A stretch of 42,044 nucleotides of DNA from Candidatus Aminicenantota bacterium (GCA_011773465.1 WVXO01000070.1:93224-135267); one strand, 5' to 3'. Shown: positions 33,836 through 42,044, counted from the stretch's first letter. The notes: generated by a model not told the origin, from the sequence alone. Numbers and translations: made by a program.

Positions 33836-34104
33836 TTGTTCTTCTCTTTTTCTTCTTCATCATCATCCGTAAGAGAAATGTCTGGAATCATTTTTTCAGC
33901 AACTAAAATCAACAGCACAACAAAAACAACAGGAACAATCAAATTGCCTACAGCTAACCAAAGGGGCAATCCAAACAATAACGGTTCATGACCCAATAGA
34001 TACGAACACAGCAAAAGAGCGATGATGTAAAGGGCAAAGAAAGAAGATGCGATAAATAAGATTTTCCGGGCAGTTTTTATCCTCGGGTCTTCTTTAAAAT
34101 CCAT
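33832..34104 (-). CDS. DUF997 (YhdT-like) small symporter partner
   Basis: A 90-residue membrane protein with two hydrophobic segments (KILFIASSFFALYIIALLLC and LIVPVVFVVLLILVAEKM) and an acidic, lysine-ended tail. AAGGAG lies upstream. It overlaps the symporter gene by four bases, like the yhdT-panF pair of enterobacteria. It probably assists the symporter. Its start is the likely head of the symporter unit; the 287 bases upstream show no clear promoter. Confidence 0.82.
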   Translation of the reverse strand: MDFKEDPRIKTARKILFIASSFFALYIIALLLCSYLLGHEPLLFGLPLWLAVGNLIVPVVFVVLLILVAEKMIPDISLTDDDEEEKEKNK

Positions 34105-34391
34105 AAGCTCAACTCCTTCAAAAAATACTTATGATAATGTAGTCAGCCAAATCTCCTATTCAGAGATGGTTCATTTATTCAAAGATACTTCTCGATGATC
34201 CCTCCTTAAGCCCGTACTGCAGCAGTCTCGAACACTAAAAACCACTGGGTAATCTGAGATCCGAGACAAACAACAATTCCCTTCTCGTCTAGAATAGCTA
34301 AATCCTCCGAAAATTTTATAAAATTCAGCGTAAGAGTAAGTGTTATTTAGTATATGTAGAGTTTATATTAAATTCGCCTATAAAAATAAAT

Positions 34392-34694
34392 AAAATTTTT
34401 TGAAAACGCTAATAAAGGAGCAGTTGAAAATCATGGAAAATTGTGAGTATCTGTTGGCTGTCCCAAAAGGAAAGTATGTTTAATAAGGATTGAGGAAGGA
34501 GCAGTTGAAAATCTTCGCTCTTCCGTTGCCATCGCACCTGACCTCTCCTCTCCAGCAGCAGGCAGGCGGAGAACCAAAGGTGAGGCACCTCGTCTCCCCC
34601 ACTCCCTCCAAAAGGCCTGTCTCATCCTCAAAAAGAAAAAAGTATTTCCCACCGCAGCTCACCGCTTTCTGGCGGGCATCCTCCATCCTCTAAA
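34392..34694 (-). pseudogene. duplicated 3' fragment of the DnaE2-like gene
   Basis: On the minus strand from 34686 to the stop at 34480 this encodes 68 residues (ARQKAVSCGGKYFFLFEDE and on to FNCSFLNPY) that match 60 of the last 68 residues of the polymerase gene at 37253-40054. The match also covers about 90 bases past the stop, so it was copied as DNA rather than as a domain. No upstream part of the gene exists here and there is no start. It is a gene stump in direct orientation with the parent. The following 34695-35001 holds nothing recognisable. Confidence 0.85.
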
Positions 34695-35001
34695 CTCATT
34701 CAGCAGAATCCTCTGGTGGCGGCTGAGCAATGGATTGAGTGTCTCTGATAGCCGCTGTGGTTGCTTTTTGGCGATTCAAGGGCAGAGCCTATCTGTAAAG
34801 CTGAAGGCTTGATAGCCTCTGTTATTTTGTTTCTTTTTTAGCTGTTGACCTTGCCGCTTTGGGTGTTATTCTCTCATTTTGGACCGTCAGTGGGTGGAGA
34901 TTGTGAAAAATCGGACGATATTTGATGTCCCCCAAAACCAAATTCTTATATTTAAAGAATCTATGATCCAAATGAGAAATCTCCTTCGGCTTTCCCTCTT
35001 T

Positions 35002-36771
35002 TTAATTATGTCCTGTTTCAGACCGCGGCTCGAGCTTCTGGTGTTCGATGATAATCCGGAGCCACCAGTCAGGATATTGGATGGTCTTTCTCTCTCTGGT
35101 CTCTTGGTTATAGATGAAGATATGATTATATTTGACCAACAACTGGTCGCCCAGTTCCCACCAGGCCTTTATGACCCTCTCTGCGTTGTTAAGACAATAT
35201 GTGGTTAAAAACTCTCTTGCCAGGTCAGGATCTTGCCGGTAGAGCTCCAGAGCAGCCTTGTCGATAGCCGCAGTGTTTTTCAGAGCTGGCTTTTCCCATT
35301 TTTCCCGGGCCTTTTTCACGTCTTCGATAGCCAGTGAATAGGCGACCTGGGTGTGGAAACCGACATAATCAAATGCCCAGCGGGCAGATTTTCTATCAAA
35401 GACAAAGTGGTCTCCGATTTCGAAAGATTTGGGTATTCCGGTTATCCCGGCGCCATAAAGGGGCATGAAGCAGGAGGTATCCTGAGCGCCCCAAGCAAGC
35501 CAGACGATCCCTCCGATGGGATGGGGAAGCCATCCTCTCGACTGGGTAACAGTGACGTACTCGGCACGGTTGTCACTGATAAATCTTTTAGTGTCCCAGG
35601 TTTTTCCGTCAAATTTATAGGGCCTGGTCAGATAGTTGGGATTGGAGAAAGGTCCGGCCTGGAGGGTTTCCCTCAAGTCGAAATGAGTTCCCTCGTATTT
35701 ATCCCGGGTGAGACGCATGACATCCTCCACAGACAACTTCTTATCCGGCTTAACAGAAAACGGAAAATCCATGTTGGGAACATCGGGGCTGAATTTTTTG
35801 GAAGGGGCCACAAGATCGAAGAATCTCCACAGCCGGCCATGCCATCCATGTGTGCTGTTTGCGCTTCCTTCTGTCGGAGAATAGGCTTTTTTCCAGTTAA
35901 AAGGTTCACCGCTTTTTGGATCATAATAGCCGTTCTCTACGGCATAGGAGATAACATTAGGTGAAGCCATGAAATAATCCGGCTTGTTGAGGTCTATCTC
36001 TCCTATTCTTGACTCGTTGGGACAGACGCTGACATGGTCGTCCGGCACGCGCTGGGCGCACCAGATAGCTCCTGGTTTTCCGGTTTTTGGACTCCACAAA
36101 GATCCCACAGGCATGATTTCGAAGATCCATACCTCGTTGGGATCAGCCACAGCCAGCATCTCTCCATAATCAGTATACCCATATCCATGCTCTTCAGCTA
36201 AAGAGCCCATGAGCTTGATGGCCTCTCTCGCAGTCTTGCACCTCTCCATGGCCAGCAGTGTGAGCATGGTGATGTCGAATTTTGGCGCAGTTGTCAGGTT
36301 GTTCATCCTGTCGTGGCTGCCGATTGTGGATTCTCCTATCGCCAATTGCTGATCGTTCATGTACCCAAACGCCCCGTGAACGAATGCGTAGGTATGAGCG
36401 ATCTGTGGAATTTCAAGCCCAGTGAAGTTTTTCTCGTAAACCACCTCCCATTTCAATCCTTCCTCAGGCGGAAATGTCTTGAACTGATCAATATGGTAGA
36501 TTTTACGCATGGAACCTGGCTCATGATCTGCTGCGGGGATGTAGCGCCAGGTCCAATCACACACACCACAGTCACAGGTATGGGTTGTGATGACAGAGCC
36601 GTCGACAGATGCATTTTTTCCTACGATGATCACGGTACACCCTTTACTCGGATAGTCTGTGATTAGGCATTCATCTTGCTGCCCCTGAGAACCTTTTAGA
36701 GAGAATGCACTAAAGAGGCCCAAAGAGAGAAATAGAATGCCAACGATCAAAGAGAATTTTTTTGGATTCAT
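35002..36771 (-). CDS. secreted C69-family dipeptidase
   Basis: A 589-residue enzyme with AGGAGGT four bases before the ATG. A signal peptide (LIVGILFLSLGLFSAFS) is followed by the Ntn-hydrolase start SKGCTVIIVGKNASVDGSV, where Cys45 would be the N-terminal nucleophile after propeptide removal. HTYAFVHGAFGYMNDQQLAIGEST, YGEMLAVADPNEVWIFEIMP and PNVISYAVENGYYD continue the C69 pattern. Members cleave dipeptides at a wide range of pairs. It would feed the symporter and epimerase encoded downstream. The gene lies between two direct copies of the dnaE 3' end. Confidence 0.92.
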   Translation of the reverse strand: MNPKKFSLIVGILFLSLGLFSAFSLKGSQGQQDECLITDYPSKGCTVIIVGKNASVDGSVITTHTCDCGVCDWTWRYIPAADHEPGSMRKIYHIDQFKTFPPEEGLKWEVVYEKNFTGLEIPQIAHTYAFVHGAFGYMNDQQLAIGESTIGSHDRMNNLTTAPKFDITMLTLLAMERCKTAREAIKLMGSLAEEHGYGYTDYGEMLAVADPNEVWIFEIMPVGSLWSPKTGKPGAIWCAQRVPDDHVSVCPNESRIGEIDLNKPDYFMASPNVISYAVENGYYDPKSGEPFNWKKAYSPTEGSANSTHGWHGRLWRFFDLVAPSKKFSPDVPNMDFPFSVKPDKKLSVEDVMRLTRDKYEGTHFDLRETLQAGPFSNPNYLTRPYKFDGKTWDTKRFISDNRAEYVTVTQSRGWLPHPIGGIVWLAWGAQDTSCFMPLYGAGITGIPKSFEIGDHFVFDRKSARWAFDYVGFHTQVAYSLAIEDVKKAREKWEKPALKNTAAIDKAALELYRQDPDLAREFLTTYCLNNAERVIKAWWELGDQLLVKYNHIFIYNQETRERKTIQYPDWWLRIIIEHQKLEPRSETGHN

Positions 36772-36913
36772 GTTTACCTCCTAAAGATTGGATGGATGCA
36801 ATTTATGTTGATGGCCCATTCTCCAGAAATTCAGAAAAATCATCTGAATGATGCCTTCTCCCTTAAAACATTTTCTTTGTTGTTTACCATTTTCTTATTA
36901 AAAAAATAGTTTA

Positions 36914-37057
36914 TTAAATATGTGCATACCTTTCAAGGTAGTTTGACATTAAATTCAGAATTTTAGGAATACTTTCCTCTTTCAAATCAATTCCAGTTTT
37001 CTCAAACGCATATGCTTCACCCAATTTTTCGGACTCTTGATGTTGTCTCGTTGTCAT
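36914..37057 (-). CDS. possible 47-residue protein
   Basis: Starts MTTRQHQESEKLGEAYAFEK and ends LNLMSNYLERYAHI. The composition is that of a normal soluble helical protein, and a GGTAGGTAG sequence precedes the ATG. It follows another tiny frame by six bases and is 142 bases upstream of the C69 gene. I do not recognise the family and cannot exclude chance. Confidence 0.35.
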   Translation of the reverse strand: MTTRQHQESEKLGEAYAFEKTGIDLKEESIPKILNLMSNYLERYAHI

Positions 37058-37063
37058 TGTTGT

Positions 37064-37141
37064 CTACCTACCTGCTTCAACCTTCCATAGTCGAGCCAGA
37101 GCCAGCAGTAGGCAAGAAGCCGATAGGATCAGAAAATACAT
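37064..37141 (-). CDS. possible 25-residue membrane peptide
   Basis: Reads MYFLILSASCLLLALARLW and then KVEAGR, one hydrophobic segment with a basic end, with GGGTGG five bases before the ATG. It stops six bases ahead of the 47-residue frame, an operon-like spacing. Unknown and uncertain. Confidence 0.3.
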   Translation of the reverse strand: MYFLILSASCLLLALARLWKVEAGR

Positions 37142-37161
37142 GATCCACCCGCTTTTATCTT

Positions 37162-37463
37162 AATTTTTTTCTTAAAAACTGCTGAGAAAGGAGCAGTTGA
37201 AAATCATGGAAAATGATGAGTATCTGTTGGCTGCCCCAAAAGGAAAGTACGTTTAATAGGGATTTAGAAAGGAGCAGTTGAAAATCTTCGGCCTGCCGTT
37301 GCCGTCACGCCTGACCTCCCCTCTCAAGTAGCAAGCAGGCGGAGAACCAAAGGTGAGGCACCTCGTCTCCCCCACTCCTTCCAGAAGCCCGGTCTCATCC
37401 TCAAAGAGAAAGAAATATTTCCGGCCGCTACTCACCGCTTTCTGGCGAGCGTCCACCACTCTG
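37162..37463. repeat. direct repeat, parent copy of the dnaE 3' end
   Basis: This stretch covers the last 68 codons and about 90 bases past the stop of the polymerase gene, and is repeated in the same orientation at 34392-34694. Inside each copy the motif GGAGCAGTTGAAAATC occurs twice about 75 bases apart, so the unit itself contains a shorter duplication. The two long copies bracket the C69 gene. Confidence 0.75.
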
Positions 37464-40054
37464 ACCACAAGCTCCACTTCTCTACCCGCATAATCTTTTA
37501 AATCTTTTATGCGGAGCGCCGGCCTTTTTCCCTCGAAGAGGGAAAGGGAATCTCCTTCAGGGTCAAAGCCGAGGGATTCGACGAGCATCCTCTCCTTCTG
37601 CTTGGGGTGCAGGTCCGAGACCTCCTCCACATCCTCCAGCCCTCGGAAATAGCGAAGAATTTGCCGTGTTCTTCTGGGCTCGAGAGAATCAAAGACCCCT
37701 GATTTGATGAGAGAGAGGAGCTCTGACTTTGTCAGAGACACCCGGCAGAGAAAATCTTCTACGGAAAGATACTCGCCGTTCTTCCTCTCTTCGATGACCT
37801 TCTCTGCAGTCTTTAAAGCCAGCCCCTTGATGGAAGTCAGGCCCACCCGGATGTTCTTGCCTTCTACCTCAAACTGGTAGTAGCTGCGGTTTACATCCGG
37901 CCCTAAGATTTTGATCTCTTTTCTTTTGGCCTCCTCGATGTATTCCGCTAACCCGTAGTAGCCGCCTCCGGCATTGAGCACAGAGGCGAGGTAGGGAACC
38001 GGGTGGTGGGCTTTTAAGTAAACAGCCTGGTAAGCCATGCTGGCGTAGGAGGCACTGTGAGCCTTGTTGAAGGAATAAGAAGAAAATTCCTCCATGACCT
38101 TCCACAACTTCTTTATCTCCCCTGGTGTGTATCCCCTCTCTGCTCCTTCCCTGAAAAACCTGCCTTTAAGCTGGGCATCAATCTGTTTTTTTTTAAGGGC
38201 CCGGCGGAGAAGGTCGCCCTCTTCGGGCGCCATTCCCGCCACCCGTTCGGCGATCTGCATCACCTGTTCCTCGTAGAGGAGGATTCCTCCTGTCTCGGGG
38301 AGTATTCTGTCCAGGAAACCATCACGGGAGAGGGACCTCCCTTCCCGGCTGCGAAGCAGGGCTTCTTTCATGCCGCTCTCGGTCGGGCCGGGCCGGATAA
38401 GAGCTAAAGTCTGAGTCAGCTCGTAAATATTCTCTGGCTTCATCCGGCGAAGGAGATTCATCATGGCCGGACTCTCCACCTGGAAGCAGCCTATGGTCTG
38501 GGCCTTCTTTAACAGGCTGTAGGCTTTCTTATCTTGGGGAGGAATGTGCCTTATCTTCATCATGTTTTTGGTCTCAGAGATAGCAGCCAGCCCCCTCACC
38601 GAAAGAAGGTCAAGTTTTATGAGTTTCAGGTCTTCCACGGTATTCCGGTCGTAATGGGACATGACATAACCCTTAGCTGATTCTTCGAGAGGAAGATACC
38701 GACTCGCCGGCGAAGGGGTGAGCAGGACTCCTCCCACATGGAGGGAGTTCTCCGAGTAGACAGAAGTAAGCTCAGAGGCTGCCTTCCATATCTCCATGTA
38801 GCCAGGGAGTGGTCTGTCTTTCTTCAGGAAATCAGGCTCAGCGAAAAAGGGAGCCTTTTTGCTCAGGGACCTGGATTCCTCAGGCGGAAGGCCAAAGGCG
38901 CGGGCTGTCTCATACAGGGCAGAGCGGGCACGGTAATTTTTCAGGCTGCAGACAAAGGCTGCCCCAGTTCTTCCCTGCCCGTATTTCTCCAGGACATAGG
39001 AGAGGACCCGGTCTCTTTTCCTTGAGTCAAAATCCAGGTCTATATCCGGCGGGTCATCCCGGCCTTTATTCAGGAATCTCTCGAAGTAAAGGTCATACTC
39101 GATGGGGCTTATGTGGGAGATTCCCAGAAGAAAGGTCAGGAAAGAGGAGGCGCCCGAACCCTTGAGGTTGTGGAGGATATTGTTGCGGCGGGCGAATCGA
39201 ATAACATCATGGACGATCAGGAAGTAGGGAGCAAAACCTGACCTCTCGATAACGGCTAACTCCTGCTTGGCCCGCTGTCTCTCGCGCCAGCTCAGGTTTT
39301 TCAGCCTCCTCAGCCTTTCCATCACCTCGTCCCTCAAGGTTGTAGGAAAAAGGTCTTCAGGGAGAGGGGGCACGATGTCCGAGAAAGAAAACTGGCATTT
39401 CTCCGCCACCTCAAAGGTCTTGCGGAAAATCTCTTCCGCATCAGGGCCAAGCTTCCTGAGAGCCAACGCTTCCTGGTGTGGTCCGAAAAGCTTTATCCTG
39501 CTCTTCAGTTTATCCCTTTCCGGGGGGAAGGGAATCTTTTTCTGTATGGAATGGAGAAGAATCAATCGCTCAGGGTTTCGTATAAACTTCAAGGGACTTG
39601 CCCATACCAGGGGAAGATCGTGCTTCTGGGCCCAAGCGAGAGCCTTTTTGAAGTTAAAAAAATCGACGCCGATGTAAAAATCTTCTCTTGAAAAAGTGAG
39701 CAAGGAGTCCGGAGATTCTTCGTCTCTCGCTTGAGGGATGAAGATTACAACCAGCCCTTCTGTTTTCTCTATCTTTTTTTGGTTGAAAATCTCCATCAAA
39801 TTCCAGTAGCCTTCTTTGTTCCTGACGATGAAGAGGAGCTTTTTCTCCTGGATTTCTATCTCACAGCCGAAGAGGGGAGTGAAACCGCGCTCTTTGGCTG
39901 TTCTCTTCCATTTGCCCCAGCCGTAGAGATTCTCTGTATCTGTCAGGGCTGCGAAGGGAAGTTTTCTCTCGGAGACCCAGGAGGCGACCTCTTCCAGAGT
40001 TGCGCCTCCTTTTCCTTTGCTGTAGACAGAATGGACTCTTAGCGGTATGAACAT
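37253..40054 (-). CDS. short DnaE2-like DNA polymerase III alpha subunit
   Basis: A 933-residue C-family polymerase. Its PHP domain opens LRVHSVYS and later reads FAALTDTENLYG; the metal-binding HxH and TDH of active PHP domains are lost, so it should not proofread by that domain. The palm acids are intact: PDIDLDFD at about 336-343 and D482 in IKLDLLSVRGL. A helix-hairpin-helix region follows, then SLSLFEG at about 836-842, which resembles a sliding-clamp motif, and a C-terminal OB domain. Length is below usual DnaE2 (over 1,000). It begins four bases after the Y-family polymerase gene and probably works with it in translesion synthesis. Confidence 0.88.
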   Translation of the reverse strand: MFIPLRVHSVYSKGKGGATLEEVASWVSERKLPFAALTDTENLYGWGKWKRTAKERGFTPLFGCEIEIQEKKLLFIVRNKEGYWNLMEIFNQKKIEKTEGLVVIFIPQARDEESPDSLLTFSREDFYIGVDFFNFKKALAWAQKHDLPLVWASPLKFIRNPERLILLHSIQKKIPFPPERDKLKSRIKLFGPHQEALALRKLGPDAEEIFRKTFEVAEKCQFSFSDIVPPLPEDLFPTTLRDEVMERLRRLKNLSWRERQRAKQELAVIERSGFAPYFLIVHDVIRFARRNNILHNLKGSGASSFLTFLLGISHISPIEYDLYFERFLNKGRDDPPDIDLDFDSRKRDRVLSYVLEKYGQGRTGAAFVCSLKNYRARSALYETARAFGLPPEESRSLSKKAPFFAEPDFLKKDRPLPGYMEIWKAASELTSVYSENSLHVGGVLLTPSPASRYLPLEESAKGYVMSHYDRNTVEDLKLIKLDLLSVRGLAAISETKNMMKIRHIPPQDKKAYSLLKKAQTIGCFQVESPAMMNLLRRMKPENIYELTQTLALIRPGPTESGMKEALLRSREGRSLSRDGFLDRILPETGGILLYEEQVMQIAERVAGMAPEEGDLLRRALKKKQIDAQLKGRFFREGAERGYTPGEIKKLWKVMEEFSSYSFNKAHSASYASMAYQAVYLKAHHPVPYLASVLNAGGGYYGLAEYIEEAKRKEIKILGPDVNRSYYQFEVEGKNIRVGLTSIKGLALKTAEKVIEERKNGEYLSVEDFLCRVSLTKSELLSLIKSGVFDSLEPRRTRQILRYFRGLEDVEEVSDLHPKQKERMLVESLGFDPEGDSLSLFEGKRPALRIKDLKDYAGREVELVVRVVDARQKAVSSGRKYFFLFEDETGLLEGVGETRCLTFGSPPACYLRGEVRRDGNGRPKIFNCSFLNPY

Positions 40055-40058
40055 TTTT

Positions 40059-41282
40059 TTATTTCGTCAGGGAGGCTGTCTTCAGGACAAAACCTCTCTT
40101 TCTTTCAAAACTGTAGAGGCTGTCGAGCATCCTCTCCCGAACCGTAAGCACTGAGCCAAACCCGTACTTCTCTCTCACTTCGTCCACAGCGTTGCCCAGC
40201 TTCTCCGGGCGTTCGGAGTAGGGCTCGAAAAGAGAAAGAGGCCTGGCTCTCACCAGGTCAGAAGCTTTCACTCCCACCAGACGAAGCGACAAACGGGAGG
40301 AAGAGAAAAGCTGGAGGAAAAGCTCTTGGGCAATCTTGTAAATTTTTCCCATCTCCTGGAGGGGACTGAGGAGGAGGTGTCTTCGGGCTTCGGTTTTAAA
40401 GTCAGAATACCTGGCTTTGACTTCGATGGTATGGGCAAAAAGGCGTTGCTCCCGTAAGGGGAGGGTCAACCTATCACAGAGATAAGCCAGATGAGCCAGG
40501 AGCAGGCGTCTATCCCAGATGTCTTCAAGAAAAGTCGTCTCCCGGGAGATAGATTTGGGCACAGAGCTGGTCACCAAGGGCCGGGTATCAATCCCCCTGG
40601 ACTGGAGATAAAGCTCTTCTCCGTTTAATCCAAAAAGCGAACGCAGAGTTGGCCGCGGCAGCCCCCACAAGTCGCCAATTTTATGGATGTTGAGCATTCG
40701 GAGTATGACCTGGGCTTTGGGCCCTATCCCGGGTAAAGACTCGATACCCAGGTTTTTCAAGAACTCTTCCTCTCCACCCGGTCCAATCTCGACCAGTCCG
40801 CCTGGTTTAGCCTGGCTTGTGGCCAGCTTGGCCAGAATCTTATTAGGACCCACTCCCACCGAAACAGTGATCCCCAGCTCTTTCTCCACCTTCTGTTTGA
40901 TCTCTCGGGTGGTGCGGGAAAAAGAGGAATAAAGAGGGCGGCAGCGGGTCAAATCAAGGTAGGCTTCATCCAGAGAAGCTTCCTCCACATCCGGAGTGTA
41001 TTGGGAGAGAAGACGGAAAAACTTTTCGGAGAAAGCCCTGTAAATCTGGAAGTTTCCCCTTAGGAATATCCCGTGGGGGCAGAGCTGGTAGGCTTTCCGC
41101 AGAGGTATGCCGGCATGGACACCGTATTTTCGGGCTTCGTATGAAGCGGTAGAGGCTACTCCCCTCTCATGGGGAAGACCTCCGACGATGAGCGGTTTTC
41201 CTTTGAGCGAGGGGTTAAGGAGCACTTCGACAGCCGCAAAAAAAGCATCGATGTCAATATGGACAACACATCTCCTTCTCAT
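40059..41282 (-). CDS. dinB: Y-family DNA polymerase IV
   Basis: A 407-residue error-prone polymerase. The catalytic acids are present: D10 in HIDIDAFFAAVE, and D105/E106 in EEASLDEAYLD. F15 sits at the steric-gate position that excludes ribonucleotides. VSVGVGPNKILAKLATSQAKPGG and LPGIGPKAQVILR (helix-hairpin-helix) follow, then the little-finger region, with a clamp-motif-like PLSLFEP near its end. An ImuB call was rejected because ImuB lacks these acids. It forms one unit with the DnaE2-like gene and lies downstream of lexA, so SOS control is expected. Confidence 0.92.
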   Translation of the reverse strand: MRRRCVVHIDIDAFFAAVEVLLNPSLKGKPLIVGGLPHERGVASTASYEARKYGVHAGIPLRKAYQLCPHGIFLRGNFQIYRAFSEKFFRLLSQYTPDVEEASLDEAYLDLTRCRPLYSSFSRTTREIKQKVEKELGITVSVGVGPNKILAKLATSQAKPGGLVEIGPGGEEEFLKNLGIESLPGIGPKAQVILRMLNIHKIGDLWGLPRPTLRSLFGLNGEELYLQSRGIDTRPLVTSSVPKSISRETTFLEDIWDRRLLLAHLAYLCDRLTLPLREQRLFAHTIEVKARYSDFKTEARRHLLLSPLQEMGKIYKIAQELFLQLFSSSRLSLRLVGVKASDLVRARPLSLFEPYSERPEKLGNAVDEVREKYGFGSVLTVRERMLDSLYSFERKRGFVLKTASLTK

Positions 41283-41370
41283 TTTTCTAACCTTTTTAGT
41301 ATGTTGGTCTGTTTACCGCTTACACGTTGCTTCTTGCGGCTGGTTCATCTGCAGGCGCTTGATTTCTCTG

Positions 41371-41420
41371 GAAGGGCTTGATTCATCTTATGTAGGGGCT
41401 TGATTTATCAAACCCACATT
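41371..41420. repeat. two palindromic repeat copies between lexA and dinB
   Basis: One copy (GGGCTTGATTCATC) is truncated; the next, GGGGCTTGATTTATCAAACC, is nearly whole. They belong to the dispersed unit seen at 10.7, 12.1, 21.7 and 23.7 kb. The rest of the 41283-41561 gap shows no SOS box that I could recognise. Confidence 0.65.
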
Positions 41421-41561
41421 TTTGATCCTACAAATGAATCCTCCGTTCACCGCTTTGTGTTTCACGGTATAAAGCCTGATCGGGAGACCGGGCTCTACAT
41501 ATATTATGTTAGTCCGCTACTCCGTTTACGCCGTTGGCGCTGTCTCAGCGCTCTTCGACGT

Positions 41562-42044
41562 TCAGTACTTTCTCAGAATCCCGATCACTCTTCCCAGGAT
41601 TCTCAATTCCCTGACTTTGATAGGCTCAAACTCCGGATTTTCAGGCATAAGAAAGACATTCCCATCTTCTATCTTCAGCCTTTTCAAGGTCACCGAGCCA
41701 TCATCCAGAAGGGCTATGACCATCTCTCCAGAGCTTGCCGAATTTGTCCTCTCCACGAGCACCCGGTCTCCCTCATCGATGTAGGCATCAACCATACTTT
41801 TCCCGTCAACATGGATACAGAAGATGTTCCCTTTTCTTCGGCCCACCATCCAGTCTGGAACTTCCACCGCCTCTCCCGAAATATCAAAGACCTCTTTCGG
41901 CTCGCCAGCCGGAACAAGACCCACCAAAGGCACTCTGGTTTGATTCTCCAAAAGAGCCGGAAAGCCTTTGAGTTTCAGTTCCCCTTTCATCCTTTCCAAA
42001 TAGCCTTTTTTCTCAAGGCTCTGGGTGTGCTTGAAAACAGCCGA
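41562..42044 (-). CDS. lexA: LexA repressor, N-terminus cut by window end
   Basis: At least 161 residues of a LexA-type repressor. The frame is open to the last base (SAVFKHTQSLEKKGYLE is the end of the DNA-binding winged helix), so the start lies outside the window. The self-cleavage site is VPAGEP (Ala-Gly bond), the nucleophile serine is in HVDGKSMVDA and the general-base lysine is in VTLKRLKIED. All are intact, so RecA-stimulated autocleavage is expected. It lies 279 bases upstream of dinB on the same strand. Confidence 0.9.
   Translation of the reverse strand, partial: SAVFKHTQSLEKKGYLERMKGELKLKGFPALLENQTRVPLVGLVPAGEPKEVFDISGEAVEVPDWMVGRRKGNIFCIHVDGKSMVDAYIDEGDRVLVERTNSASSGEMVIALLDDGSVTLKRLKIEDGNVFLMPENPEFEPIKVRELRILGRVIGILRKY

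Noticed and set aside
37205-37255. 16-codon + strand frame MENDEYLLAAPKGKYV repeated in the second copy near 34433
   Set aside because: It is downstream and antisense to the polymerase 3' end and was copied with it; changes between copies do not favour coding.
40059-41282. ImuB, the inactive Y-family partner of DnaE2
   Set aside because: The catalytic aspartates and glutamate are all present, which fits active Pol IV.

Overview
The window (42,044 bases, low-to-moderate GC) comes from a bacterial chromosome, most likely an uncultured anaerobe of the Aminicenantes/Acidobacteriota kind. That placement is inferred from gene content: two large DUF5916/CBM9-like secreted proteins, a beta-propeller lipoprotein, C69 dipeptidase, MeaB with an acyl-CoA dehydrogenase, many short palindromic repeats between genes, and an HgcAB-like fusion protein. 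No rRNA, tRNA or CRISPR array was seen. Both strands carry genes, but from about 24 kb to the end almost everything is on the minus strand.

Layout. 0-10 kb: a DUF5916 gene followed by a remnant of a second DUF5916 3' end, a DUF3795 protein, a small secreted basic protein, a membrane protein with a degenerate HD domain, a beta-propeller lipoprotein gene broken by one amber codon, and an acyl-CoA dehydrogenase/meaB/DUF2905 group. 10-24 kb: acylphosphatase, a ThiD-like kinase, a tightly coupled four-gene unit (PTS IIA, PII-like protein, two CPA-type antiporters), a penicillin-acylase family enzyme with an orphan ABC binding protein, DUF72, lysA, a TIGR01777 epimerase and a nitroreductase. Two inverted copies of a roughly 200-base element with terminal inverted repeats lie at 10.0 and 19.2 kb, and clusters of a short GATTTATC-centred palindrome fill several intergenic gaps.

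24-27 kb holds the most unusual pair: a SAM-dependent methyltransferase of the CpaM type followed 11 bases later by a membrane protein that joins an HgcA-like corrinoid domain to an HgcB-like ferredoxin. 27-37 kb is a peptide-scavenging cluster: DUF5916 protein, serine hydrolase, dipeptide epimerase, Na+/solute symporter with its DUF997 small partner, and a secreted C69 dipeptidase. The dipeptidase segment is bracketed by direct repeats of the 3' end of the neighbouring DNA polymerase gene. 37-42 kb is a likely SOS mutagenesis locus: lexA (cut by the window end), a Y-family polymerase with intact active site, and a short DnaE2-like polymerase.

Functions are assigned from recognisable motifs and remembered family features. 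No database search was possible, so family names marked as inference should be confirmed by profile searches.
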